Assembly: GCF_026344035.1 (NCBI RefSeq)
Contig: NZ_JAPKND010000001.1
Location: 682,001 to 746,000, forward strand
From: Alcaligenes endophyticus
GTDB lineage: Bacteria > Pseudomonadota > Gammaproteobacteria > Burkholderiales > Burkholderiaceae_B
Direction: 5' to 3'
DNA: 64,000 nucleotides
Part shown: one piece after another, positions 26,441-35,403 of the stretch
Layout: every line of letters starts with the position of its first letter
Position numbering within the stretch: the first letter of the stretch is position 1
Made by a program: the position numbers and the translations under genes
Notes under the pieces: generated by a model
What the model was told of the DNA's origin: nothing
Seen by the model: only the letters and a program-made list of their open reading frames with translations
Databases searched by the model: none

Positions 26441-26974
26441 ATGAATACGATCCCTACAACCAGCCCTATCGCCAGTTCCGGCATGGACTTACGCAACATG
26501 GATATAGAAACAGCCTTACTGGCTGTTCAAACAGAGCGCGTGCAATTGCTTGACGAGCAGTTGATGCAACAAATGGAAGAAGTTCAGGCTCGCAACGAGC
26601 AAATCGCCAAGTTAGCCGAAGTGCAAACTGGAATCAATGAACTATTGCAACACTTCGGCTCCGATGCCAAGGCAGACAAAAAGCTTAAAGATGTCTACAA
26701 AGGTAATTTGAACACAGCCATCAAAGACATCAATGAAAAGCTAAAAGCAGCAGGCATTGACACAACTATCAGCGGCGACACCACTAAAGGTCAGTTGGAA
26801 ACCATGTTACAGGAAACCAAAAACGCCGTGGATAAAGCCAACAATACCCAGCAAATGGATATGTTGCGTCTGCAATCCCTATCTAGTAAGCGCAACGAAG
26901 CCTTTGATGTAATGACCAACTTCGTGAAGAAAATGCAAGATAGCCGTAACTCTATCATTGCCAATATGCGTTAA
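26441..26974 (+). CDS. T3SS needle-tip filament protein (Bsp22/EspA-like SctA)
   Basis: A 177-residue helical protein. Near residues 20-45 it has MDIETALLAVQTERVQLLDE, and the C-terminus (NEAFDVMTNFVKKMQDSRN) is a long helix; both ends are coiled-coil-like, as in EspA and Bsp22. These proteins extend the needle as a filament contacting host cells. The ATG at 26441 has an AGGAG site 8 bases upstream; the frame start at 26420 is less likely. Low cysteine content and an N-terminus without a signal peptide fit a T3SS substrate. Confidence 0.75.
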   Translation: MNTIPTTSPIASSGMDLRNMDIETALLAVQTERVQLLDEQLMQQMEEVQARNEQIAKLAEVQTGINELLQHFGSDAKADKKLKDVYKGNLNTAIKDINEKLKAAGIDTTISGDTTKGQLETMLQETKNAVDKANNTQQMDMLRLQSLSSKRNEAFDVMTNFVKKMQDSRNSIIANMR

Positions 26975-26989
26975 TTCAGGAGTTTTAAC

Positions 26990-27502
26990 ATGACACAAAC
27001 AGCCTCTATTAATACCGATCAGCTACAACAGCAAATTCAGCACCTACAACACGTTCTACAACAAGGGGGGAACCTAGGACAACTGGTTAATATCAGTACA
27101 GACGAAAGTGACGCCCTTTATCAGCTTGGTCATGGTCTATACGAGCAAGGACGCTACAACGAAGCCTTTAAAGCCTTTTCTCTGTTGGCGATGACCGACC
27201 ATCTGAACGAGCGCAATGTGCAAGCACTGGCTAACACCGCACAAATGTTGGAACGCTATGAAGACGCCTTGCAACATTACACCACCTTAGCCGTGCTACG
27301 CCTTGACGACCCCTCCCCGCTATTTCATAGCAGTGAGTGTTTAGTTGCCCTAGCTCGCATTGATGATGCCATTGACACCTTAGAGTTAGCCATAGAAATG
27401 GATCCAGAAGACCAACATGGTTATACCGCTAAGTCGCGTGCCATTTTAGCGTTGCTACGCCAACGCCACGCCGAGGCAAGCCAGCACGACTCAATACAAT
27501 AA
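26990..27502 (+). CDS. SycD/LcrH-type translocator chaperone (BcrH1-like)
   Basis: A 170-residue chaperone with three TPR repeats (ALYQLGHGLYEQGRYNEAFKAF at about 40-61, then NTAQMLERYEDALQHY and RIDDAIDTLELAIE). Class II chaperones of this kind hold the two pore-forming translocators. Its position just before the translocator genes supports this role. A clear AGGAG site precedes the ATG. Confidence 0.88.
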   Translation: MTQTASINTDQLQQQIQHLQHVLQQGGNLGQLVNISTDESDALYQLGHGLYEQGRYNEAFKAFSLLAMTDHLNERNVQALANTAQMLERYEDALQHYTTLAVLRLDDPSPLFHSSECLVALARIDDAIDTLELAIEMDPEDQHGYTAKSRAILALLRQRHAEASQHDSIQ

Positions 27503-27523
27503 GCTTCACTGGAGAACTATCCC

Positions 27524-28264
27524 ATGAATATCACCTCCTTAAACTCCGCCGCATCAGGTCTTACTACGACTCCTGAGCATGCAGCCCTGCAAGACGCGCA
27601 AACCGCCACCGCAGCCAAGGTCGGAGCCAGTGCCCAAAAAGCCGATGTCAGCCAAGCAGATATGCAAGCAGCCCTACGTCTGAGCCAGCAAAGCTCAAGC
27701 ATACAGTTGCCCGCACCCTCTTTGCAGAATGCTGAGGAGACGAGCGAAACACAAACAGCTGTTGCTGACCTGAGCAAGACAATCTCTACCGATATTTTTG
27801 CGTTACTGGCTTTATTCAAAGATTTGGCCGAGCAATTGAGCAAAAGCTCAACGGAAACCCAGCGCGCTCAAACGACAAAACAAGTCAATCTAGAGCTGGA
27901 TGCTGCGGCCAAAATGGATAAAGCGGCCATTACGCAGCTGGTCGCCAGCATTATCACCTCTGCTGTCAGTGCCATAGCGGGTGCCCTTACTGCTGCCCTA
28001 GATAGCAAGCATCACGGAAAGATTGAGATAGGCAAAACCATAGGCACGCTGCTTCCCAATCTTGTTGGCGGCTTGGTCGCGGCAAAGCAAATAAAAGCTC
28101 AGATGAGCGATAGCGCTACCGCTCAAGAGCAAGAGCAGTTACGGGCACAACTCAATCGTGTTACGGCAGAAGCTAAAAAAGCCTTGAAAGACGTCGGCGA
28201 AAAACTTGTGGATATTATGCAGTCACGCCAAAAAGCAAACAGTGGCCTAGCCAGCCAAGTTTAA
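27524..28264 (+). CDS. T3SS minor translocator SctB (BopD/YopD-like)
   Basis: A 246-residue protein with one central hydrophobic segment (AITQLVASIITSAVSAIAGAL, about residues 145-165) and a C-terminal amphipathic helix (EQEQLRAQLNRVTAEAKKAL). One membrane segment and this size fit the minor translocator. It lies directly before the larger translocator and after its chaperone, the usual order. Confidence 0.82.
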   Translation: MNITSLNSAASGLTTTPEHAALQDAQTATAAKVGASAQKADVSQADMQAALRLSQQSSSIQLPAPSLQNAEETSETQTAVADLSKTISTDIFALLALFKDLAEQLSKSSTETQRAQTTKQVNLELDAAAKMDKAAITQLVASIITSAVSAIAGALTAALDSKHHGKIEIGKTIGTLLPNLVGGLVAAKQIKAQMSDSATAQEQEQLRAQLNRVTAEAKKALKDVGEKLVDIMQSRQKANSGLASQV

Positions 28265-28295
28265 GCCTCACCCATTTTGAAACGGAATCTCTACC

Positions 28296-29480
28296 ATGAC
28301 TAGTATTCAAAACTCTACCGCTGCGCTTGGTCAAACCATCAATAACAATGATGCACCCAGCACACAAGCTCAAAGCACTAAAGCCTCAGGCTCGATTGGG
28401 TTAAATGTACCCAGCCTGCTGAAAGAACTCGCCACTATTGCGCAATCCTTTTACAGCAGCGCCAGCAGCAACGACAAAGCCGATAACGCGCCCGAGCTCC
28501 CGCCCGCGACCCGCTCTTTTTCTGCGGACGAAATGGTGGCCCTGCTGCGCACTCTGCAAGAAAAAACGCAGCAAAGCCAGTTGCAAGGCGCTCAAGCTGA
28601 ACTTGAAACCAAAGAAACAGAGCTGCAGAAAAACCATGAAGCTCAAATGGAAAAAATTAATGAGTGGGTGGAAAAAAGCACCGCTAAACCTAGCTTGCTA
28701 CAACGTATTCTGGGCTGGGCAGGTAAAATCCTGGCTCTGGTCGCTGCCGTAGCGGCTGTTGCTGTCACCGCCGCTACGGCTGGTGCAGCCTCCCCCTTGA
28801 TGCTACTGGCTGGTGCAGGCTTAATTGCCGCTGGTATCGGCATTGTGGATCAGGCATGCAAAGAAGCCGGTAAAGACGGTTTCAGCCTTGGGCAAATGGT
28901 CAGTAAGTTGGTCACCAGCGTGTTAGCCGCCTTAGGTGTGTCTGAAGAGACTGCTAGTAAAGTGGCCCGTGTCATTACGGGTGCGCTGGCTACTCTTACC
29001 ATGAGCGCTTTGTTAGTCGAGCCTAGCTTATTAACAGACTTAATCGGTGGCATTTGCGATTTGGCGGGCGTAGATAAAGAAAAACTGGCGATTATCGAAA
29101 CTGTTATCACTGCCGTGGCATCCCTAACGATAGGATTAGTGATGAGCATTGCATCCGCTAACGTATCTAAGGCTGCTCAAGGCATAATGAAGACTATCGG
29201 CGACCTTACTAAGGCTCTTGTCCCTGTAGCCGTTAACATCACTAACGACGTCTTAAAAAACGTAGGTGACTTTAAAGCTATGTCGGCGCAATCTGCCAAA
29301 CAGGCGCTCTCAGCAATCGCCGTAGCCTTACAACAAGCCTTGGAAGAAAACCAAGAGGCGATACAAAAACTCATCAAGCAAATTGAAGAGACCGCTCAAA
29401 TTTTGATGCGCATGCTGAATGACTCTAGCGACAGCATGGAACAAGTCTCTAGCAATTTGCGCACAGCCCCTACGGTTTAA
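28296..29480 (+). CDS. T3SS major translocator SctE/BopB-type (YopB-like)
   Basis: A 394-residue protein with an N-terminal coiled coil (about 85-125), two hydrophobic segments (KILALVAAVAAVAVTAATAG and MLLAGAGLIAAGIGIV, about 145-185) and a further one near 265-285 (VITAVASLTIGLVMSIASA). The pattern matches YopB/IpaB/BopB translocators, which insert into host membranes with the minor translocator. The following gene encodes a second SycD-like chaperone. Note that the name SctE is also used for the needle chaperone at 21470; they are unrelated. Confidence 0.88.
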   Translation: MTSIQNSTAALGQTINNNDAPSTQAQSTKASGSIGLNVPSLLKELATIAQSFYSSASSNDKADNAPELPPATRSFSADEMVALLRTLQEKTQQSQLQGAQAELETKETELQKNHEAQMEKINEWVEKSTAKPSLLQRILGWAGKILALVAAVAAVAVTAATAGAASPLMLLAGAGLIAAGIGIVDQACKEAGKDGFSLGQMVSKLVTSVLAALGVSEETASKVARVITGALATLTMSALLVEPSLLTDLIGGICDLAGVDKEKLAIIETVITAVASLTIGLVMSIASANVSKAAQGIMKTIGDLTKALVPVAVNITNDVLKNVGDFKAMSAQSAKQALSAIAVALQQALEENQEAIQKLIKQIEETAQILMRMLNDSSDSMEQVSSNLRTAPTV

Positions 29481-29494
29481 ATCAGGAGTCAGCC

Positions 29495-29983
29495 ATGGAA
29501 CAGCACAATTCAACGTCTAATCTGGACAGCATTCGCCAACAAGTCAGCGAAACTTTACGCCACAAGCTTGAAGCGCTTCCCTCAGCCCAAAGGCTAAGTG
29601 ATGAGCAGTTGGAGGTGTTGTACGCCTTGGCTTATGCCCAGGTGGCGCAACAGCAGTACGAACAAGCATTGCCTTTGTTTTCACTACTGTGTTTGTATGG
29701 GCCTACTCGCCAGCATTATTTATGTGGTTTCGCGCTATGCTTACAGCAGCAAGAACTATACTTAGAGGCTGGCAATATATATGCTTTGGTTTGGGCCTTG
29801 TTTCCGGAACACTATGAGTCAGCCATAGGTTTGGTAGAGTGTCAGCTAGCCAGCGAACAACTAGATCAAGCCCTAGCTACTCTGGATAACTTAGTGCAAA
29901 TTGCTCAGCAACAAAGCGCAGCGCCGGCTTGGCTACCCAAAGTGCTTGCCATGCGGCAACTTTTACAAGGCGACTGCGCATGA
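29495..29983 (+). CDS. Second SycD-like TPR chaperone (BcrH2-like)
   Basis: A 162-residue TPR protein with LYALAYAQVAQQQYEQALPLF near residues 40-62 and GFALCLQQQELYLEAGNIY near 75-93. This is the class II chaperone pattern. With two chaperones flanking the translocator pair, each may serve one translocator. Its stop overlaps the next start (ATGA). Confidence 0.82.
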   Translation: MEQHNSTSNLDSIRQQVSETLRHKLEALPSAQRLSDEQLEVLYALAYAQVAQQQYEQALPLFSLLCLYGPTRQHYLCGFALCLQQQELYLEAGNIYALVWALFPEHYESAIGLVECQLASEQLDQALATLDNLVQIAQQQSAAPAWLPKVLAMRQLLQGDCA

Positions 29984-30498
29984 CCGAACCCTCTCCCCGC
30001 CTAGGCGGGGTTCCTGCCCCCTTAAAAACAGCCGTCTCTGAGCAGACGGCTTTGGTGTTTCAAGAGCACGAGATACGCACCCTGACAGAAATCGGATTTC
30101 TAGCGGCCGGACAAGGGCATTTCACCCAAGCTGAACACATTTTTTTAGGCTTAAGCAAACTTAGGCCGCAAAAAGCTTTTCCTTTTATTGGCTTGGCCGT
30201 CACCTACTTAAATCAACGTTTGGCTCAGCACGCTGTCACACTGTTACAAGCTACCACCTTAACCGCCCCCCAAGAACACGAACAACTCCAGGTATGGTTA
30301 GGTTTTGCCCTGCAACAGGCCGGTTCACCGCACGCTGCACAGCTCATACTGCAGCAGTTTATAGCCTCCTCAACGCTGTCAGAAAACGAACCGCTACAAC
30401 AATTAGCTAGGGGGCTGCTTGCGCCTTCTCGAGCCACCCCATCCCATGCTCTGCATGAGCCAAACAGTGCCTTACCACCCACACAGAGGCCTCTATGA
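29980..30498 (+). CDS. TPR-type T3SS protein, SctG or HrpB1/HrpK-like
   Basis: A 172-residue protein with TPR-like repeats (EIGFLAAGQGHFTQAEHIFLGL at about 34-55, then AVTYLNQRLAQHAVTLLQA). The size and fold fit SctG, partner of the needle chaperone, or HrpB1/HrpK-type proteins found before the inner-rod gene. The ATG at 29980 overlaps the previous stop; an upstream start at 29929 would lie inside the previous gene. The final 25 residues are proline-rich and probably disordered. Confidence 0.6.
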   Translation: MTEPSPRLGGVPAPLKTAVSEQTALVFQEHEIRTLTEIGFLAAGQGHFTQAEHIFLGLSKLRPQKAFPFIGLAVTYLNQRLAQHAVTLLQATTLTAPQEHEQLQVWLGFALQQAGSPHAAQLILQQFIASSTLSENEPLQQLARGLLAPSRATPSHALHEPNSALPPTQRPL

Positions 30499-30920
30499 CA
30501 CTTCCTATACCCTTAAACGTTGCTGTCGCGCCTGCTATTGAACCGCAAACGGTACCCGGCTTACCCGCTACCCCCAGCACTGCTCAAATTGAACGTTTTA
30601 ATGCGGTGATGCAAGCCGATAGCGCAAGTTTCACACCTGGCTTGGCTGCCGTACCAACCAACCCTGAGACGCCTAAGTCCATTCTTAATTTAGGTGAGCA
30701 AATTTTAGGCAAGTTGCAACACACCTCAGGTGATTTGCAAACGCAATGGCAACATATTACGAATAACCTGAATACCGCTCATACTGCCGCCAAGCCCAAC
30801 GTCAGCCATTTACTCCACACCCAGGCGCAACTGCTGCAAGTATCCGTGCATTACGAACTGATCAGTAAAGCCGTCTCCAAGGCCACGCAAAACGTAGACT
30901 CAATGGTAAAGATGCAATGA
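30495..30920 (+). CDS. sctI: T3SS inner-rod protein SctI (BscI-like)
   Basis: A 141-residue protein with a long disordered N-terminus and a helical C-terminus (about 90-141). The end (LLQVSVHYELISKAVSKATQ) matches inner-rod proteins that line the channel between the export gate and the needle. Size and position before sctJ fit. It overlaps both neighbours by four bases. Confidence 0.88.
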   Translation: MTLPIPLNVAVAPAIEPQTVPGLPATPSTAQIERFNAVMQADSASFTPGLAAVPTNPETPKSILNLGEQILGKLQHTSGDLQTQWQHITNNLNTAHTAAKPNVSHLLHTQAQLLQVSVHYELISKAVSKATQNVDSMVKMQ

Positions 30921-31699
30921 TAAAACGCTGGTTTTTTACTCTTTTTTGTCTGGTAGTAATAGGGCTGGCTGGCTGCACACAGAACGTCAACCTGCTCAGC
31001 AATATGTCGGATGCCGAAAGTAATGAGGTGTTATCCGTTTTACTGACAGGCGGTGTCACGGCGACACGACAAGTCACCAAAGACGGAGTGAGCATCAATG
31101 TGAATCCGACACAGACTGCACGCGCCTTAGAAATACTACGTTCACAAGGCTTACCCAGAGAGCGCTTTGACGGTATGGGAGCCGTCTTTCGCAAAGAAGG
31201 CTTAGTCTCATCGCCCTTAGAAGAACGGGCTCGCTATCTGTATGCCTTGTCTCAAGAGCTCTCCAATACGCTCAGCCAAATGGATGGAGTACTGGTGGCA
31301 CGCGTCCATGTCGTGCTACCCGAACGCGCGAGCCTAGGAGAAACCGCCCAGCCGTCTACCGCGGCCGTGTTTATTAAGCACCGTCGCGACTACACGCTTG
31401 ATGCCTTACAACCTCAAATTCGCAAGTTGGTCACCCACAGCATCCCCGGCCTTCAAGAAAGCCAAGTCAGCGTGGTGCTGATTCCTGCTCAGCCTGCTAA
31501 CGGCATGAGCAATGGAGCTAATCCTGGTAGCACCACCGATACGGCCACCTGGTTTAGTGCGCAGGACACAGGCCTTATTACGGCGGTCATCATTTTGTTG
31601 CTGATAAGCTTGGCTAGTAGTGGTGTACTGGGCCATAAACTGTGGCTGGAGCGCCGCAACAAAGCCGCCAGCAAGGCCCCTAGCAGCGAACGGCCATGA
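30917..31699 (+). CDS. sctJ: T3SS inner-ring lipoprotein SctJ
   Basis: A 260-residue protein with a lipoprotein signal peptide; the lipobox is LAGC and the acylated cysteine is near residue 18. The mature part has two ring-building domains (NEVLSVLLTGGVTATRQV, then VLVARVHVVLPER). A C-terminal membrane helix (LITAVIILLLISLASSGVL) lies near 225-243. SctJ forms the inner-membrane ring with SctD. Confidence 0.96.
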   Translation: MIKRWFFTLFCLVVIGLAGCTQNVNLLSNMSDAESNEVLSVLLTGGVTATRQVTKDGVSINVNPTQTARALEILRSQGLPRERFDGMGAVFRKEGLVSSPLEERARYLYALSQELSNTLSQMDGVLVARVHVVLPERASLGETAQPSTAAVFIKHRRDYTLDALQPQIRKLVTHSIPGLQESQVSVVLIPAQPANGMSNGANPGSTTDTATWFSAQDTGLITAVIILLLISLASSGVLGHKLWLERRNKAASKAPSSERP

Positions 31700-32313
31700 A
31701 GCACTCTACCCCTAACGTGCTATGGCTGGGACAATACAGCACGTTTACCTTACTGCCTAGCTTAGACCTACATCCCAGCCACTTACCACGGCTAGACCCT
31801 CAGGGCCACTGGCAGCATCTGTTAGCGCTTAGCCCAGAACCGGCTATCGTGCATCGCCACTGGTCGCACGATATTTTGCACCAATTGCAACTAGAGCCTA
31901 GCATTAGCCCTTGTTTACCTAACCCTCCGTTGCAGTTAGCCTTACTAGACAGGCACACTTTAGAGCAACTATGTGCTTGGCTAGGTTTGCAACTATGTCA
32001 ACAGCGCATAAAACAATTCATTCAAGCCCAAGATATACAACGCTTGCTCAATGGTGCCCATGCTCAGTATGTCCAACAGGCTCGACTAGAGCACAGCGAT
32101 TTAGCGTATTTGCCGGCGCAAACGTGGGACGCTGAAAAAGTGGAAGATTTTTACCAGCCTCTGGGCCGTGCTGCCTTATTGCATGCCTGCCACGATGGCG
32201 GCGCGGGCTTGATAGAACGTTTACGTTTAAAACTGCCCCACACAGAGCCTTGGGCAGGTTTGCCAGACCCTACGCTGATTCGTGCCACATGCTTGGCCCA
32301 CATCGAGAGTTAA
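31696..32313 (+). CDS. sctK: T3SS sorting-platform protein SctK (BscK-like)
   Basis: A 205-residue soluble protein between sctJ and sctL, the standard place for SctK, with typical length. It has helical segments around LLDRHTLEQLCAWLGLQL and QFIQAQDIQRLLNG. SctK links the inner ring to the cytoplasmic SctQ-SctL-SctN complex. Sequence conservation in this family is low, so the call leans on position. Confidence 0.75.
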   Translation: MKHSTPNVLWLGQYSTFTLLPSLDLHPSHLPRLDPQGHWQHLLALSPEPAIVHRHWSHDILHQLQLEPSISPCLPNPPLQLALLDRHTLEQLCAWLGLQLCQQRIKQFIQAQDIQRLLNGAHAQYVQQARLEHSDLAYLPAQTWDAEKVEDFYQPLGRAALLHACHDGGAGLIERLRLKLPHTEPWAGLPDPTLIRATCLAHIES

Positions 32314-32318
32314 GCCTG

Positions 32319-32957
32319 ATGAGTTTTCTTTATCCTCGCAATGCGCTGCAACCCGAAACACTCAGCAGGCGCTGCCCTAGTGAAAGCAAAATAATACGCC
32401 GAGAAGATTATGCCGCTTGGTGTGATGCCCAAGAGCTACTTACCTTAAGCCAACAAGAGGCCGACGAGATCCGCGCCCAAGCCGTGCAAGTCTATGAACA
32501 AGAAAAACAGCGCGGCTATGAGGATGGCAGCCTAGAGGCACGCCTACAGCAGTCAGAAAAAATTATTGAAACGGTAGGCCGTACGGTGGATTACCTTGCC
32601 AACTTTGAGCAAGAAATTGTAACGCTGGTGATGTCTTCCGTAGAAAAAATCATCAACGATTTCGATGATGAAGAAAAGGTAATGGCAGTGACTCGTAACG
32701 CACTGACTGCCGTGCGCAATCAAAAGCAATTGGTGTTAAGGCTACACCCGACGCAAACCAAGCTGGTAAGCCAAAGAATGGACGAGCTCTTGGCGGCCTT
32801 CCCCATTGTCGGTTATATCGATGTCACTCCCGACTCACGCGTAGCACCGAATGCCTGCATTATTGAAAGCGAAATTGGCATGATAGAGGCAGATTTACAT
32901 GCTCAACTGGGCGCTTTGCGTAGTGCATTCGAGCGCATCTTAGGGAGCCGCGTGTAA
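32319..32957 (+). CDS. sctL: T3SS ATPase regulator SctL
   Basis: A 212-residue protein with an N-terminal coiled coil ([20 protein letters not shown], about 45-64) and a conserved C-terminal domain. The ATG at 32319 follows the sctK stop by five bases; the upstream frame from 32250 lies inside sctK. SctL binds the SctN ATPase and tethers it to the sorting platform. It belongs to the FliH/YscL family. Confidence 0.92.
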   Translation: MSFLYPRNALQPETLSRRCPSESKIIRREDYAAWCDAQELLTLSQQEADEIRAQAVQVYEQEKQRGYEDGSLEARLQQSEKIIETVGRTVDYLANFEQEIVTLVMSSVEKIINDFDDEEKVMAVTRNALTAVRNQKQLVLRLHPTQTKLVSQRMDELLAAFPIVGYIDVTPDSRVAPNACIIESEIGMIEADLHAQLGALRSAFERILGSRV

Positions 32958-32959
32958 TC

Positions 32960-34297
32960 ATGGGGAAAAATCAGTTCAGCTACATCACCGATATGATGGA
33001 GCTTGCACTTAACGATACGCCCACTCTACGCATTAAAGGCCGAGTGACTCAGGTGGTGGGCACCATTATCAAAGCCGTCGTCCCTGCGGTAAAAATAGGC
33101 GAGGTATGCATACTGCGTAACCCGGGCGAAGACTTTGAAATGCGCGCCGAAGTAGTAGGCTTTGCTCGCGATGCCGCTTTGCTAACCCCTTTAGGCGATA
33201 TGTACGGCATCTCCTCCGCCACCGAAGTCATCCCCACAGGCAGTGCTCACCGCGTGCCCGTAGGCATGGGCTTATTAGGGCGCGTTTTGGATGGCTTAGG
33301 GCGGCCCATTGATACGGATACCCACGGCCCCTTAGAAGCCAGCAAGTTTTACCCTGTGTTTGCCGAGGCGCCCGATCCGTTAAAACGACGCATTATTGAT
33401 CAGCCCCTAGAGCTACGCGTGCGAGCCTTAGATGGCTTATTGACTTGCGGTGAAGGGCAAAGGATGGGGATTTTTGCCGCTGCAGGTGGTGGTAAGTCCA
33501 CCCTGATGGGCATGCTGGTTAAAGGCGCTGCGGTAGACGTTACGGTCGTGGCCCTGATTGGCGAGCGCGGCCGTGAGGTACGTGAATTTCTAGAGCGTGA
33601 GCTAGGGCCTGAGGGCAGGCGTAAAAGTGTCATTGTGTGCGCCACCAGCGACCGCTCCTCGATGGAGCGCGCTAAAGCTGCTTACGTCGCCACGGCCATC
33701 GCCGAGTACTTCAGAGACCAAGGCATGAAAGTGCTGTTCTTGATGGACTCGGTTACCCGCTTTGCACGAGCGCAGCGTGAAATTGGCTTGGCCGCTGGCG
33801 AACCTCCTACGCGTCGGGGTTACCCGCCGTCAGTCTTTGCTACTTTACCCAAACTGATGGAACGTGTGGGCATGAACGAGCATGGCTCGATTACCGCACT
33901 TTACACGGTATTGGTCGAGGGCGATGACATGACCGAGCCCATCGCTGATGAAACACGCTCCATTTTGGATGGCCACATTGTGCTATCGCGCAAACTGGCT
34001 GCCGCTAACCATTACCCCGCTATTGATATTTTGGCCTCTACCAGCCGGGTCATGAGTGCGATTGCCTCGCCCGAACACAAATTGGCGGCTGGGCGAGTGC
34101 GCGAGCTGATGGCTAAATACGATGAGGTAGAGCTGCTATTGCGTATCGGTGAGTACAAGCACGGTGGTGACGCCTTAATTGACGAGGCAATTAGCAAAAT
34201 CGATGCCATCCGGCAATTCCTACGCCAAGAGACCACTGACTTTACCCCGTTTTCTGACACGCTTGATGCCCTAATTTCGTTGAGTAAAACGCCATGA
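32960..34297 (+). CDS. sctN: T3SS ATPase SctN (BscN)
   Basis: A 445-residue F1-type ATPase. The Walker A loop is [11 protein letters not shown] near residue 170, the Walker B strand is [12 protein letters not shown] near 254, and [21 protein letters not shown] follows at about 270-290. It powers unfolding and release of substrates and chaperones at the export gate. It follows sctL by two bases and overlaps sctO (ATGA). No residue of the active site appears altered. Confidence 0.98.
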   Translation: MGKNQFSYITDMMELALNDTPTLRIKGRVTQVVGTIIKAVVPAVKIGEVCILRNPGEDFEMRAEVVGFARDAALLTPLGDMYGISSATEVIPTGSAHRVPVGMGLLGRVLDGLGRPIDTDTHGPLEASKFYPVFAEAPDPLKRRIIDQPLELRVRALDGLLTCGEGQRMGIFAAAGGGKSTLMGMLVKGAAVDVTVVALIGERGREVREFLERELGPEGRRKSVIVCATSDRSSMERAKAAYVATAIAEYFRDQGMKVLFLMDSVTRFARAQREIGLAAGEPPTRRGYPPSVFATLPKLMERVGMNEHGSITALYTVLVEGDDMTEPIADETRSILDGHIVLSRKLAAANHYPAIDILASTSRVMSAIASPEHKLAAGRVRELMAKYDEVELLLRIGEYKHGGDALIDEAISKIDAIRQFLRQETTDFTPFSDTLDALISLSKTP

Positions 34298-34800
34298 CTA
34301 TTTTTCACGAATTACTCGCTATTAAGCGCTACCGTGAGCAACGTGCGGCGCAGCAATTGCAGCAATACATGCATCGGTTAGAACAGGCCCAAATGCATAC
34401 CCAGCAATGCATACAGGCGCTGGTGGACTTTAGCGCCTATGCTCAGGAAAAGGAGCGTCAACTGTATGCTCAACTTTATCAGAACGTAGTTAAGGCCCCT
34501 GATCTAGACTACACGCTTGCCTGCGTTGCCCACCTACGAATACAGCAAGATGAACTGCGTCAGCAACAAGAACAAGCCGAGCAGGCACAGCAACAGGCAC
34601 AAGACAGCTATAACCGTCAGCGTGCCCTCCACCAAGAAAGCCAACGTCACTGCGAAAAGTTTGTCGAGCTTGCACAAGCGCGTTTTAATGCAGCACTGCA
34701 CGAATCCGATCGCCAAGAAGAGTTAGAGCTGGAAGAAGTCGCTACCCTACGGCGCGACTCCGACGAATGGACTAATCACGATGAGGTAGAGCTGGCATGA
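34294..34800 (+). CDS. sctO: T3SS central stalk protein SctO
   Basis: A 168-residue, nearly all coiled-coil protein ([20 protein letters not shown], then [20 protein letters not shown]). Size, fold and place after sctN fit SctO/FliJ, which links the ATPase to SctV. It overlaps sctN and sctP by four bases at each end. Confidence 0.88.
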   Translation: MTIFHELLAIKRYREQRAAQQLQQYMHRLEQAQMHTQQCIQALVDFSAYAQEKERQLYAQLYQNVVKAPDLDYTLACVAHLRIQQDELRQQQEQAEQAQQQAQDSYNRQRALHQESQRHCEKFVELAQARFNAALHESDRQEELELEEVATLRRDSDEWTNHDEVELA

Positions 34801-35399
34801 TCTCCCCTACTCCCCCCCCCAACATTGCCCATCAACGTGCCGACTACACGCTCAAGCCTAAAGATGGCACCGCTGCCTTACCTCTGGCCCTAAAAGCAGA
34901 GCAGGACGCTTTTCAGCAGGCGATGCAGCCCCCTGCACAAAAAGAGCAAACGTCCACTCCAGAACAAAAAAAACACCACGCTGAGCCAGATGAACGTCAA
35001 CCCCAGAGTGCGGCGCAACCAATAACGATGCTCAGCCTGCCCGCGCGAGTAGAGTACGCTCCTGCGGCCTCATTAAGCCCTGCCGTTCAAGAGCAGCTAT
35101 TGCAACAGGTGGAACGTCTGTATCTGGCTCCCGCTGCACCGCAAGCTGAGCTGAATCTGCTAGTACGACAAGAGCTCTTACCAGGCGTGTCAATACGCCT
35201 GCAAGAGATCGAGGGGCGTGTGTTGGTATGCTTTAGCTGTGCCGTAGAGCCTGTGCGCAGACAACTCGACCGGCAGGTTGAGCGCTTGGCACAAACACTG
35301 GCGAACCGCCTGCACCGGGATGTGCTTGTGCAAGTGCAAACCGACGACCCTGGCGATCTGCGTCTGCATGAGTCCCTCGCACAACCCGTCAAGGTGTAA
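34797..35399 (+). CDS. sctP: T3SS needle-length/substrate-switch protein SctP (BscP-like)
   Basis: A 200-residue protein between sctO and sctQ. The N-terminal half is proline/glutamine-rich and disordered; the C-terminal part (about 105-200) has a compact pattern with LNLLVRQELLPGVSIRLQE. Position and layout match SctP, which measures needle length and switches export specificity. It is short for a ruler protein, so the needle may be short. The family is divergent. Confidence 0.75.
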   Translation: MISPTPPPNIAHQRADYTLKPKDGTAALPLALKAEQDAFQQAMQPPAQKEQTSTPEQKKHHAEPDERQPQSAAQPITMLSLPARVEYAPAASLSPAVQEQLLQQVERLYLAPAAPQAELNLLVRQELLPGVSIRLQEIEGRVLVCFSCAVEPVRRQLDRQVERLAQTLANRLHRDVLVQVQTDDPGDLRLHESLAQPVKV

Positions 35400-35403
35400 C
35401 CGC

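Noticed and set aside
33798-33824. GCGAAC-N15-GTTACC inside sctN
   Set aside because: Spacing matches the promoter element, but the first half has a mismatch and the site is within conserved coding sequence in the middle of an operon.
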